From: Butyrivibrio sp. INlla16
GTDB taxonomy: Bacteria > Bacillota > Clostridia > Lachnospirales > Lachnospiraceae
Assembly (NCBI RefSeq): GCF_900104155.1
Contig: NZ_FMYB01000010.1
Location: 46,125-110,124 of the forward strand
DNA length: 64,000 nucleotides
Reading direction: 5' to 3'
Shown here: positions 54,639 to 63,726 of the stretch, piece after piece
Layout of the letters: each line of letters opens with the position of its first letter
Numbering within the stretch: the stretch's first letter is position 1
Made by a program: the position numbers and the translations under genes
Notes under the pieces: generated by a model
Told to the model about the DNA's origin: nothing
Seen by the model: only the letters and a program-made list of their open reading frames with translations
Database searches by the model: none

Positions 54639-56138
54639 ATGGATAAAAATTATGGCTCTAGCAAAATTGAATTCAGTGCAAAAAGAGAGAACAGAAAGAT
54701 TCTCGAATACTTTGGCAAATGTACTGAGACCATAGAAAATAGCAATCGTTACATGCTTAGAAAGTCTTGCATGTATATTGCTATGTGTTATATTGCAATG
54801 ATTTTCCTTGGTAAGATCATCGTTGCCGACTTCAGACTGAGCATTGCTCATGTACTGCTGGTTCCGCTGCTTACCATTTATTTCCTGATCAATCTTTATA
54901 CGAGAAAAGTGGAAAAATTGTCTGCCGTCACAACAGAAGTTCTTTGCATAACCTTCTACTTTGTTTTATTTATTCTGTTTATATTGAGGGATATGACATC
55001 TTCCGCTGATCATCAGGCCATGTGGTTTCCATTATACCTTGTGGTATTCCCTACGGTGTATATTGCAAGGATGTATAAATATGGCCTTTTTGAGTTGACG
55101 CTTGTTATCATCTTCTGCATTGCTTCATTTTTCACCAAAACCACAGATATCTTCCACCATGATGTATATCTTGCTCTGGCATCTTATGTGTTATCTATGC
55201 TAAGTGCGCACATCATTCTGGAGGTAAGATCCCAGGAGGGTCTTGCCTTTGACGAGCTGACCAAAATCAGTACAATCGATAAGCTTACTTATCTTCTGAA
55301 TAAAGGTGCTCTATTAACTGCAATCAACAATTATTTTGAGCGAAGAAAGCCCGGCGATCCGTGCGGTATGTGTATTATCGACGTGGATAATTTCAAACAG
55401 GTCAATGATAATTTCGGCCACGATACCGGTGATAGGCTTTTGGCAAATATTGGCGAGCTTCTAAGAAAGAACTTCAGATCTACGGATTATATCGGAAGAT
55501 TCGGAGGAGATGAATTCATGGTATTCATGCCGGGTCTGGCAAGGCTTGATATTGTTGAGATGCGCTGCAGAACTATGCAAATGATGCTGACTGACTTGGA
55601 TCTCGGTACCGGTAGTCCTTTTACCTTAAGTATAGGCGCGATCATCGACACCGGAGATCATTCCATTGGTGAAGTATTCCGCATGGCTGACGACGCCCTC
55701 TACCAGTCCAAGCTCATGGGCAAAAACTGTGTTAGTACCTGGGTTATTCCGAAGAGCGAAGCCTACGGAAAACCTCTTATTTTGCTTGCTAGCTCCGCAG
55801 AAAGCATGAGGTCGGAGAAATTCCTGAATGCAGCTTCCGAAAAGTTTTCGATCGTCGAGACTCACAGCGGCGACACAGCTCTCACTTACCTAAGCCAGTA
55901 CCACGATAACATCCGTCTTGTCATCGTGGATCTTGATATTGAAAAAATCTCCGGCGATCAGGTCATCCATTACATCAAGGATCGCGCCGGTTTCAAGCAC
56001 ATCCCCGTCATTGCGGTTGCCACCGACGAGGATTCCTTCATGGAGGCCCGAGAAGCCGGTGCCGACAAGGTCTTCTTCACAACAGATAAGGCGGCCTCTT
56101 TCAAGACTGCTATCGACGAACTGACTAAGGAAGAATAA
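54639..56138 (+). CDS. Diguanylate cyclase with membrane N-terminus and C-terminal receiver domain
   Basis: From the ATG at 54639 (GGGG 9 bases upstream) this is 499 residues. About five or six membrane helices span residues 50-205, a GGDEF domain about 215-375, and a receiver-like domain about 380-495. The GGDEF site is intact (RFGGDEFMVF near residue 288), with DVDNFKQVNDNFGHDTGD upstream, so cyclic-di-GMP synthesis is likely. The receiver-like domain has Asp in LVIVDLDI, but the usual Lys-Pro near the end is replaced by TTDK. A receiver after GGDEF is the reverse of the usual order. It follows the pilin-like operon, whose activity it may adjust. Confidence 0.9.
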   Translation: MDKNYGSSKIEFSAKRENRKILEYFGKCTETIENSNRYMLRKSCMYIAMCYIAMIFLGKIIVADFRLSIAHVLLVPLLTIYFLINLYTRKVEKLSAVTTEVLCITFYFVLFILFILRDMTSSADHQAMWFPLYLVVFPTVYIARMYKYGLFELTLVIIFCIASFFTKTTDIFHHDVYLALASYVLSMLSAHIILEVRSQEGLAFDELTKISTIDKLTYLLNKGALLTAINNYFERRKPGDPCGMCIIDVDNFKQVNDNFGHDTGDRLLANIGELLRKNFRSTDYIGRFGGDEFMVFMPGLARLDIVEMRCRTMQMMLTDLDLGTGSPFTLSIGAIIDTGDHSIGEVFRMADDALYQSKLMGKNCVSTWVIPKSEAYGKPLILLASSAESMRSEKFLNAASEKFSIVETHSGDTALTYLSQYHDNIRLVIVDLDIEKISGDQVIHYIKDRAGFKHIPVIAVATDEDSFMEAREAGADKVFFTTDKAASFKTAIDELTKEE

Positions 56139-56491
56139 CGCGCCGGAGCGACTGTATAATCTGCCGATATGGTATTAATTGGCGCCAGGGAGTTTTGGTG
56201 TAATCCACTTATGCCCGGGCTCTGCATTTGTAAATGAGAGAGCATTTCAAGCAATTTGGTACCCATTTTAGCAGGTATTAGGGACTTTTAAGAACTGTTT
56301 TGTAAATGAAACGCCGATATTTCCAATTTGGTATCCCTATTTTGTCAAAACACGGATACTAAAGCGGAAATATCGGCGTTCTATTTACTTTTCATGTGAA
56401 AACAAGCCGTAAAAAGCACAAAAATGTATACCAAAATGCCGGAAACCCTATTTGATTTACTCAGGCGGCTTTACATCATATAGCTAAATCG
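56139..56491. other. Structured intergenic region with repeats and inverted repeat
   Basis: There is no gene in these 353 bases. Two degenerate tandem units (about 56228-56296 and 56299-56365) share TTTGTAAATGA, CAATTTGGTA(C/T)CC and ATTTT. AACGCCGATATTTCC (56310-56324) is inverted as GGAAATATCGGCGTT at 56366-56380, a perfect 15-base arm that continues imperfectly to GTAAAT on both sides. It could be a small RNA, a MITE remnant, or a terminator zone for the convergent genes. No known RNA family recognised. Confidence 0.5.
56310..56380. repeat. Inverted repeat, 15-bp perfect arms
   Basis: Arms at 56310-56324 and 56366-56380 with a 41-base centre. The centre contains GTATCC and GGATAC, which can also pair, giving a long stem. 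No coding frame of note. Confidence 0.75.
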
Positions 56492-58991
56492 TCATCCCTT
56501 CTTAAACTTGAATGTAGCTTTCTTTGCCCCGGCTTTCTTAAACTTTTTCACAAGTTTATTGAATATTTTCTTATTCTTGCATATGATCGTTATCTTAGCC
56601 TTAGGACTTATTCCCTTAAAGCTGCCGGAACCAACGGTCTTTAGGTTATTTCCTCTTACGGTTATATTCTTTAGATTCTTGCATCCGCTGAAGGCACCGG
56701 CTCCAATCTTTGTCACGTTACTGCCAATAGTAAGCTTCTTGAGCTTTGTACACCCTTTGTATGCATTACTCTGTATCTCTGTTATCTTATAGGTTTTTCC
56801 ATTGTATGTTACTGTATCGCTTATTGTAACACTCGTTATGTTTTTGTTATCTTCCTTGGTTACAGTTGCGGTATCAGAGGAAGTAGTCTGGTAGTCATTG
56901 TCGCCGGATGTAATTGTTTCATCAGAAGAAGTATCATTATTGCCACCGCCTGATCCCTGATCAGTATTACCATTATTTCCATTATTACCATTACCGCCCT
57001 GGTTATTATCATCAGGATCCTGCTGCTCTACAATTTCCGTCCAATGAGCATACAGAGTGTGGTTTTGAGTTGTTGAGACACGTGTATACGGTGTTACCTG
57101 AGTGCCTCCGGTTGGCCTTGTGAACCATCCATCGAATCTGTATCCGGGGCAAGTCAGTTCGGGAAGCTCGCCATATTGCTGCCCATATTCTACTTTCTTT
57201 GGTGCTAAATCAACCCCCTGAAGGCCGTTCAAGTCAAACGATACCCAGCAGGTTGGTGCAGGAACATTGATCACACAGTAGCCTGTATACATACCGTCCT
57301 CTGTTGTCACTGTAATTAAGGAAACGCCGTAATTCTGTGTCTCGTAGATTATCCTGTTACTCAATATGCCTGCGCGTGCATACACTACATTTTCGTTTGA
57401 GTTTTTAATTCTTATCCTTTTATTTGATGCACTCTCAGGAGTAATTGTATATTCTATAGTTCCTTGCACTCCAATGTCGGCAGATACTGTTTCCGGATTA
57501 ACAGTAATTCCGCCAACCCACGTATCTCCGAATTCATCTGTGATAATAGCCTGGCATACTGCTTTTACTTTGCCGTCCAGAGTCTCCGCCGTAATATCCG
57601 CTACTCCCGGACCGACAATCTGATACTGTCCAATCTGATTTACTGTAACAACATTCGTATTAGAACTTGACCATACAAGACCATTCGGGTTAGCACCAGC
57701 GGGACTACAAGTCACGGTAAACGTTCCGCCTGTCCCTACCGTCCCTGCATTTCCTGCAATCGAACTGGGACTTAAGGAAATCCCCTGAAGTGCCTCAACC
57801 TCGTAGTCAAGATTTCCGTCTATAGCTGCAAGCACATTCTCATAAGAATATGTCGTAGATGTTGCCGAAGGAGCTCTGTAAAACATTGCATCCCTATATC
57901 TTCCGGTTGATCCTGCGCTTATCGTACTATTATGGTTCTGAATATCAGCTGTTGTCAGATGATAATACTCATGTGTAACTGCCTTACGAAAGGCATCTGT
58001 CCAGCTGCTGTTTCCTTCCTGGTCATCCCATGTGGTATCCGTTTCATACCAGTCTCCGCCTACCTGAACCATATTCCATGCATGACCTCCGCGCTCTGAG
58101 CCGCTTCCGGCATAGCCTCCTACAGTTATTGAATTGACATTTATTCCTTCCAGAAGGTAGGAAAATGCCATAGAATAGCCATCACATACGGAAGTCCCAT
58201 TAATCAGTGCTCCATATGCCGTATGCCCTAAATGATTCGGATTTCGGGAAGTATAGCACTCATTGTCATAAGTGTTGATCTCAAGAAGAATATCATGAAC
58301 AGCAAGCTCTTTCTCCAGAATTCCATTTGCCCCAAAAATCCTTGCATCTCTTATAATCTCAGCTCTTCGGGTCCTCATCTGGCCAGACATCTGGGCAAAC
58401 CTGTTCTGTGTAATAGGAAGAAGGTGATACCAAACAGATATATGTATTGTATTCTACTGTATTTGAACTGGTATAATACAGCGTCAAAACAGCGTTTCCC
58501 ATCTGACACATCGTAAGCTGTATCAGGTCAGGATGGTCATACCGGACTGCCTCATATGCATTGTTGAACTGGTCATTATTCCAGGAAAAAACGGAGTTTT
58601 CTCCAAGCGCTACAGGCACCAGGCTCGGATCAGTATACTCGACATCCTCAACATCGTACTCAATGATGTGATCACTTGCAACCATTAATGCCCTGTACAG
58701 TTTCTTTTCAGTCTCATCAAGGTACCTGTAACACTGTCCTGTAGAAACTCCGGTATTAAGATTGGACGAATTCCTTGTACGTATCTTGGCCCCGTTGATC
58801 ACCTGCGTTTCATTCTTGATAGTTTTAGGCTCAGGTACCCTTACAAGATCATTTGTGGGATAGGACAGCTTTACTCTTGTCGCAGCAAAAGCTGTCATGG
58901 GAAATTGTGACACCGGCAAGATAAATGATGCAATGCACAATATCGATGCCATAAACATAGATAAGATACGGGATTCAGACATCTTCTTCAT
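56492..58991 (-). pseudogene. Secreted transglutaminase-Ig-LRR protein gene with single frameshift
   Basis: Two overlapping frames make one gene of about 833 codons. The first (58991 to 58359) has a signal peptide (MFMASILCIASFILPVSQFP) and the start of a domain with FSWNNDQFNNAYEAVRYDHPDL. The second (58390 to 56492) continues it: transglutaminase core with Cys in GTSVCDGYSMAFSYLL, His in GGHAWNMVQVGG and Asp in TDTTWDD, then two Ig-like regions, a YRFDGWFT...LYAHW InlB-type repeat, a Gly/Asn linker and a BspA-type LRR tail. Removing one T from GTTTGG at 58432-58434 restores the frame. A shifted stop otherwise truncates it. Real lesion or sequence error. Confidence 0.85.
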
Positions 58992-59110
58992 AACTATACC
59001 TCACAAGAAACAGATGTGTTATCATATATGTGCTTTGTTTTAACATTATATCACTCATATATGATTAACATTTTTGCGCACTCGTGATTTAATAGTAATT
59101 TTATACTTAG

Positions 59111-59563
59111 TTATGAATTACAATAATTTACAGAATCCATACTATCTGAAATGACAGCGCGGCATTCCTTTAAAACTGACATGCTGCTGCAGAGGATAAG
59201 AACTTCATTCCAGCATGAATACAACTCATCAGGGAGGCTTTCTATGTCGTTAAAGCACCACATGACAGCGAAATCCTCGTATCCGTCTGCGCCATTAAAT
59301 CCGTTTACATCAAGGTCGACCTTTTCAAATATTTGGTGCCACTCTTCTGCATTTGTTCCGCAAAATGCTATGTTCTTACAGCCTTTTAGGAGAAGGATCT
59401 CTGCAAACTTTCTGATCAGGGAATCATCGATAATCTCATCCGTAACGATAATAACCGTATGGTTATCCAGTTCCCTAAGTCTTTTCCTGTTAACAAGGAT
59501 GTTTAAGGAAAAAAGTCCGTAAGTGATTGATGGATATGTCTGCTCATATGGATATATGCTCAT
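59111..59563 (-). CDS. Soluble protein of unknown function
   Basis: This 150-residue protein starts after GGGGAGG. It is probably alpha/beta: LDNHTVIIVTDEIIDDSLIRKFAEILLLKGCKNIAFCG shows strand-helix-strand order, then WHQIFEKVDLD and a C-terminal helix. I do not recognise a family. It stands alone between the frameshifted transglutaminase gene and the divergent 59943 gene. Confidence 0.7.
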   Translation of the reverse strand: MSIYPYEQTYPSITYGLFSLNILVNRKRLRELDNHTVIIVTDEIIDDSLIRKFAEILLLKGCKNIAFCGTNAEEWHQIFEKVDLDVNGFNGADGYEDFAVMWCFNDIESLPDELYSCWNEVLILCSSMSVLKECRAVISDSMDSVNYCNS

Positions 59564-59942
59564 TTTTTACCTCCCCATTATACGCAGATAGTTAATCTTA
59601 CCGCCTGCAAACAACAACTTTTTCTTCTACACCATATTCTCGCATTTTATGTGTGCGATATATGGGACAGTAAATATTCATCAAATGCCTAATAAAATCA
59701 GTCATGCTTATATCAAGCAACCTATAAACGCTTTAGTTCATGGCTTGAGTTCATCATTATATATTAGAAAGCCAACTATGAAACTTTTATTTACCAATGA
59801 ACCATCAACCATGAAAAAAAGCCTTCAGAAAAAGCTATTATAATACCCTTTTCATATTGTATATATTGTGGCCCTTTGATATTATGACTCCTGTTGCGCT
59901 TAAAAATATCGAATAAAAGTATCTATGATGAGGATTCATATA
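59564..59942. other. AT-rich intergenic region between divergent genes
   Basis: These 379 bases presumably hold promoters for both flanking genes, but I see no convincing -35/-10 pair. A 64-codon open frame (59649-59843) lacks a ribosome binding site and a recognisable product. Confidence 0.5.
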
Positions 59943-61082
59943 ATGAAGAAAAGAATAATAACAGGAATTCTGACAGCAGTATTAGCCTTCACAATGGCAG
60001 TTTACGCTGGAGAAATAAAGGCTGAGGCGAAAACTGCTAACTGGAGCGAGTACGCCCCATCCTCTTGTATATGCACCAGTGATTTTGTGAATATAAAATG
60101 CACAAGCAAACGACATAATCTTGCTGATACAAGAGCGAAGATAGACTCCATTCTCCAGGTAATAAAGCCAATAGTTGATGCTGCGCCAGAAGCACCTCAC
60201 GAAGCAGTCAAATATTTCCATGATGAGATTTGTCAGATGACAACCTATAAGCTTGACACATCCTATGATATTGCTACCCCATATGGCGTCTTCGTTAACA
60301 AACAAGCAAAGTGCGTTGGATACGCAAGCGCATTTAAAGCATTATGCGACATAACAGGAATCCCTTGCTACGAAGTTAGCGGAAAAATAAACTCAGGCTA
60401 CCACGCCTGGAACATCGTTCAACTGGAAGATGGCCAATGGTATGAAGTTGACTGTACTTTTGACGACACATACTCAAGCAAAGAAATCTCATACAAGTGG
60501 TTCCTTATAACAACAGAGCAGATGGGAGCTGATCACACTCGCTCAAGCATAACCATGCCTGACAGTTCAATATACAATCCCAACGAGGGCGTTCCCATTG
60601 CTTACGGAACCCTGTATGCTCATAAAAAAAGCGAAGAGGAACAGCTTGAGGAATACGACAGAAGGGTAGTCAGGGTTGAAGGGGCTGAATACTGGATACA
60701 TGCTTCAAGCAAGACATGCGAATTCCAAGAATTCCCAAAAAACACAACCAGCTACACAATCCCAGATACAATTAACTATAAAGGATTTGAGTTGACCGTA
60801 GACACCATAAATATAGACGCAAGTATCCGCTCCCCAAAACTAAAATCAGTAACCATTGGGAAAAACATAAAAAAAATTGACAAGGATTCCTTTTCAGGAT
60901 GCAAAAACCTAAAGAAAGTCACCATCAAGTCCACCATACTTAGCTCTGTTGGAAAAAATGCATTTAAAGGTATATCATCCAAAGCCGTAGTAAAAGCACC
61001 TAAGAACAAGCTCAAAATCTATAAGAAGATACTTGGAAAAAAATCAGGTATTCCAAAGAGTACAAAATACAAGAAATTATAA
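59943..61082 (+). CDS. Secreted transglutaminase-like protein with LRR tail
   Basis: From the ATG at 59943 this is 379 residues. Signal peptide: MKKRIITGILTAVLAFTMAVYAGEIKA. The transglutaminase-like domain at about 75-195 has Cys in KQAKCVGYASAFKALC, His in NSGYHAWNIVQL and Asp in YEVDCTFDD. A short hinge leads to leucine-rich repeats (LKSVTIGKNIKKIDKDSFSGCKNLKKVTI) and a basic end module (NKLKIYKKIL). It is the intact counterpart of the damaged 56492-58991 gene, shorter and without the Ig-like part. Codon use seems more A-rich than that of its neighbours. Likely acts on surface proteins. Confidence 0.9.
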   Translation: MKKRIITGILTAVLAFTMAVYAGEIKAEAKTANWSEYAPSSCICTSDFVNIKCTSKRHNLADTRAKIDSILQVIKPIVDAAPEAPHEAVKYFHDEICQMTTYKLDTSYDIATPYGVFVNKQAKCVGYASAFKALCDITGIPCYEVSGKINSGYHAWNIVQLEDGQWYEVDCTFDDTYSSKEISYKWFLITTEQMGADHTRSSITMPDSSIYNPNEGVPIAYGTLYAHKKSEEEQLEEYDRRVVRVEGAEYWIHASSKTCEFQEFPKNTTSYTIPDTINYKGFELTVDTINIDASIRSPKLKSVTIGKNIKKIDKDSFSGCKNLKKVTIKSTILSSVGKNAFKGISSKAVVKAPKNKLKIYKKILGKKSGIPKSTKYKKL

Positions 61083-61088
61083 TAAAAT

Positions 61089-61124
61089 GCGGGAATGTCC
61101 TTTTTTGAACATTCCCGCTTTTTT
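61089..61124 (+). terminator. Terminator of the 59943 transglutaminase gene
   Basis: GCGGGAATGT (61089-61098) and ACATTCCCGC (61109-61118) form a 10-bp stem, followed by TTTTTT. It starts 7 bases after the stop and may also serve the convergent 61138 gene. Confidence 0.92.
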
Positions 61125-61137
61125 AACATATCGAACA

Positions 61138-62435
61138 TCACTCCCTGATATATGTATTACCGAATCCATTAGAAAGTTTTCCACCACTATAAGTAAGTGT
61201 CATGGATGAATTTGTAAGCGTGATATTTATGGTATTTCCGCTAACGGTATACGTTATGGGAGTAGATTCTCCGCCTCTTTCCCAGAAAAGTGTTCCTGCC
61301 CCGTTACCGCCAAACTGGAACACAACGGTATCAAGCCCAGTAGGATCATACCATGTTCCTGTTATATCTACAGACTCTTCTGCCGAAGACTCAGGCGCGG
61401 CATCTTCTTTCCCCGGTGCATTTTTAGTAAAGACATTATTATCCCTGTCGGCAATAAGCTTCCCATCTTCATAGAAATACTCGGCCGTTCCGCCATTAGC
61501 TTCATAAACAGTAAGCACATTGCCCTGATATGTATATGTCAGCGCGATCACTTTCAGCTTCTTCTATACCTAAATCGCCATCATAGAAAGTTCCTACATA
61601 TGCCTGGAGCGTATCCATCGATTCCTTGGTGACATTAAAGATGACTGCCATATTTGTTATGGCGAGCTTACTGTTCCCATCATCCCAGAACAGTCCGTAT
61701 AGCTCTGTATCCATGGGATATGTCTGTGTAAGTGAAACGCCAACCTTTGTAGTTACAACAGGCAGTTCGATCTCCTTTGAATCCTCTGTCACAAATACAA
61801 GTTTTTCCGGCGTATTATCCGTGACATCTATATTCCAGAATTTCTGCGATATCTCAAAAGGATCCGTCAGCTTCTGGTCTATTACCTCATTTGCTATATC
61901 ATCATATTTTTCATCGAAGAATGCTTCATAGGATGAGAGCTCATCCGTATAAAAATCCTCAAATAATCGCTTAAGTGTCTCGCCTTCTTTACCCTCGATA
62001 TTTATCTGCTCATAAGTATATTGGGACTGCTGAGATTCATCCATCCCAGGGAGTGCCGCTGAATTTTCCGGAGCTTTCACCCTTTTTGACCACTGAGGCG
62101 GAGAAGAAGCCACGTCTGTAAACAGCATTCCCGTCCTTACTCCGCAGTATTCATCGCTTTCAGGAAGGTCAAAGTAATAGCTCTTTGGTGCATCAGGAAC
62201 CGTGACGTTATGAACTATATAAAATCCCAAAGATATAGTCTCCATACTCTCTGGTAACTGGTTCCTCTTCTTTGTTTTCTTCCGGCGCTAATGAAGTTTC
62301 TTCTGTTTTCTCATCCTGAATAGATGATGAAGACTCTGGAGCAGGTGTCTATTCGGTTTTTCCGGCATCTGAGCACCCCGAAGCCAGAATGAGTACTGTA
62401 AGACTCAGCGCAACAAATATTTTCTTTCTCATCAT
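61138..62435 (-). pseudogene. Broken lipoprotein gene (one stop, two frameshifts)
   Basis: The gene starts at 62432 or 62435 with a lipoprotein signal: KKIFVALSLTVLILASGC. It is then interrupted by TAG at 62349-62351 (codon 28). A second lesion is an extra base in GGG at 62226-62228; deleting it joins ...REYGDYIFG to FYIVHNVTVPDAP. A third is an extra base at 61552-61554; deleting it joins ...GIEEAE to VIALTYTYQGNVLTVY. The restored protein, about 430 residues, would be a lipid-anchored outer protein with Ser/Glu linker and beta-rich C-terminus (DITGTWYDPTGLDTVVFQF). Function unknown. Confidence 0.8.
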
Positions 62436-62447
62436 TCCCACACACAT

Positions 62448-63722
62448 TTATTTTACTTTTACTTTTATCGTCTTGGTCTTCTTCCCCGCGGTCAACAAAA
62501 TATTGCATGTCCCCTTCTTTTTGGGTGTGATTGTAAGAATGCCGGTTTCCTCATCATATTTAACGGTGACAATACCCTTTTTGGACAGCTTTACCTTGAC
62601 TTTTTCTCCGGTCGATATCTTATCCGGAGTTACAGTAACTTTAATGGCTAAAGGTGATCCACCTTTCTTTAGGGTACTAGATCCTTTTGATAATTTAATA
62701 GTCTTTGTTGTAACTTTATTATTCTGAACATGTACGATTAACATACATCTGTTTCCGGCACTTGAAACAACTTGCATTTTGGCTGTCCCGGCTTTTTTCC
62801 CGGCTTTAATGGTTATTTTATTACCACTAAATGAAGCTGTTGCTATCTTTGGTTTATAACTTGTTACAGACTGTATCGAATCATTGGTGAGTTTAGCCGT
62901 TACTCTGGAACATCTTTCACCCGTCTTTATGTATAGGATTGAAGCATTGAGTTCCATTTTGGGGGTAGGATTTTCCGCAGGCGGCTGAGGATCGCTATTT
63001 CCTCCACCATTACCATTTTCATTGCCATTCTCGTTTGTATTATTATTGTTATTATTGTTGTTGCCGTTATTGTTATTTCCGTTATTATTATTGTTGTCAT
63101 CGTTGTTATTGTCATCACCACTACTAGCAGGTTCAAAAACAACTTCCTTAGCAAACACGTTATTGGGTTCGTCAAGGATCCTATTGCCTGCATAGACAAC
63201 TCCTCCAACAGGTTTCGTTATCACAACACCGTCCCCTAAATCAATAAAATTGGTCTGCCCGTTTCCAATAGTCATTACAGCACATTGTCCATTGGAAGTT
63301 TTTGTGCTGACTTTGGTTATCCCATTACCTATGGAAAGATTCCCGTTAGTTGCAATGATCGCCGAACCTTTACCTTCTGCAGTTACTGTACCGCCCTGGA
63401 TATTTACCTGGTTATACCCATAGATGCCCATTCCGCTCAAGTTCACACTTGTACCTTTGGCATTTACTGTTCCGCCAGTTATGCTAATATTTCCATGAAC
63501 ACCGCCGGTCGTATTGTAATTTGATATCCCCGCCACGCCACCTTCAGCGGTTATAGCACCACTTTCAATAAGTATATCCTGATCCGCATATATTCCGCAT
63601 GATTCATTACCCGTTGCTGTCGAAGTAATCTTTCCTCTAAGATGCAGTTCACCAGGGTTTATTTTTGCTATTCCTTCCTCAACTGCAGTTATAACCCCTA
63701 AAGTCGTTAAATGTGTACTCAA
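62448..63722 (-). pseudogene. Surface protein missing its 5' end next to a transposase gene
   Basis: This 424-residue frame lacks a signal peptide. Residues about 25-190 are beta-helix-like repeats (NISITGGTVNAKGTSVNLSG, NIQGGTVTAEGKGSAI). These resemble the carbohydrate-binding domain-type repeats of secreted Clostridial proteins. Then comes an Asn/Gly linker and two Ig-like (Big_2) regions to the end. The only start is TTG at 63722, 5 bases after the transposase stop, with AGGAG from the transposase codons in front. The original 5' end was probably removed by the insertion. It may still be made as a cytosolic product. Confidence 0.75.
63025..63117 (-). repeat. Low-complexity trinucleotide run encoding Asn-rich linker
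   Basis: Repeats of ATT/GTT triplets on the plus strand encode runs of Asn with scattered Asp and Gly. Slippage by whole triplets would change linker length without breaking the frame. Confidence 0.75.
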
Positions 63723-63726
63723 ATCA

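Noticed and set aside
59649..59843. 64-codon open frame in the gap before the 59943 gene
   Set aside because: No ribosome binding site, no recognisable product, and the codon pattern looks random.
62311..62508. 65-residue minus frame spanning the two surface genes
   Set aside because: It runs across the true lipoprotein signal in another frame and has no start signals of its own.
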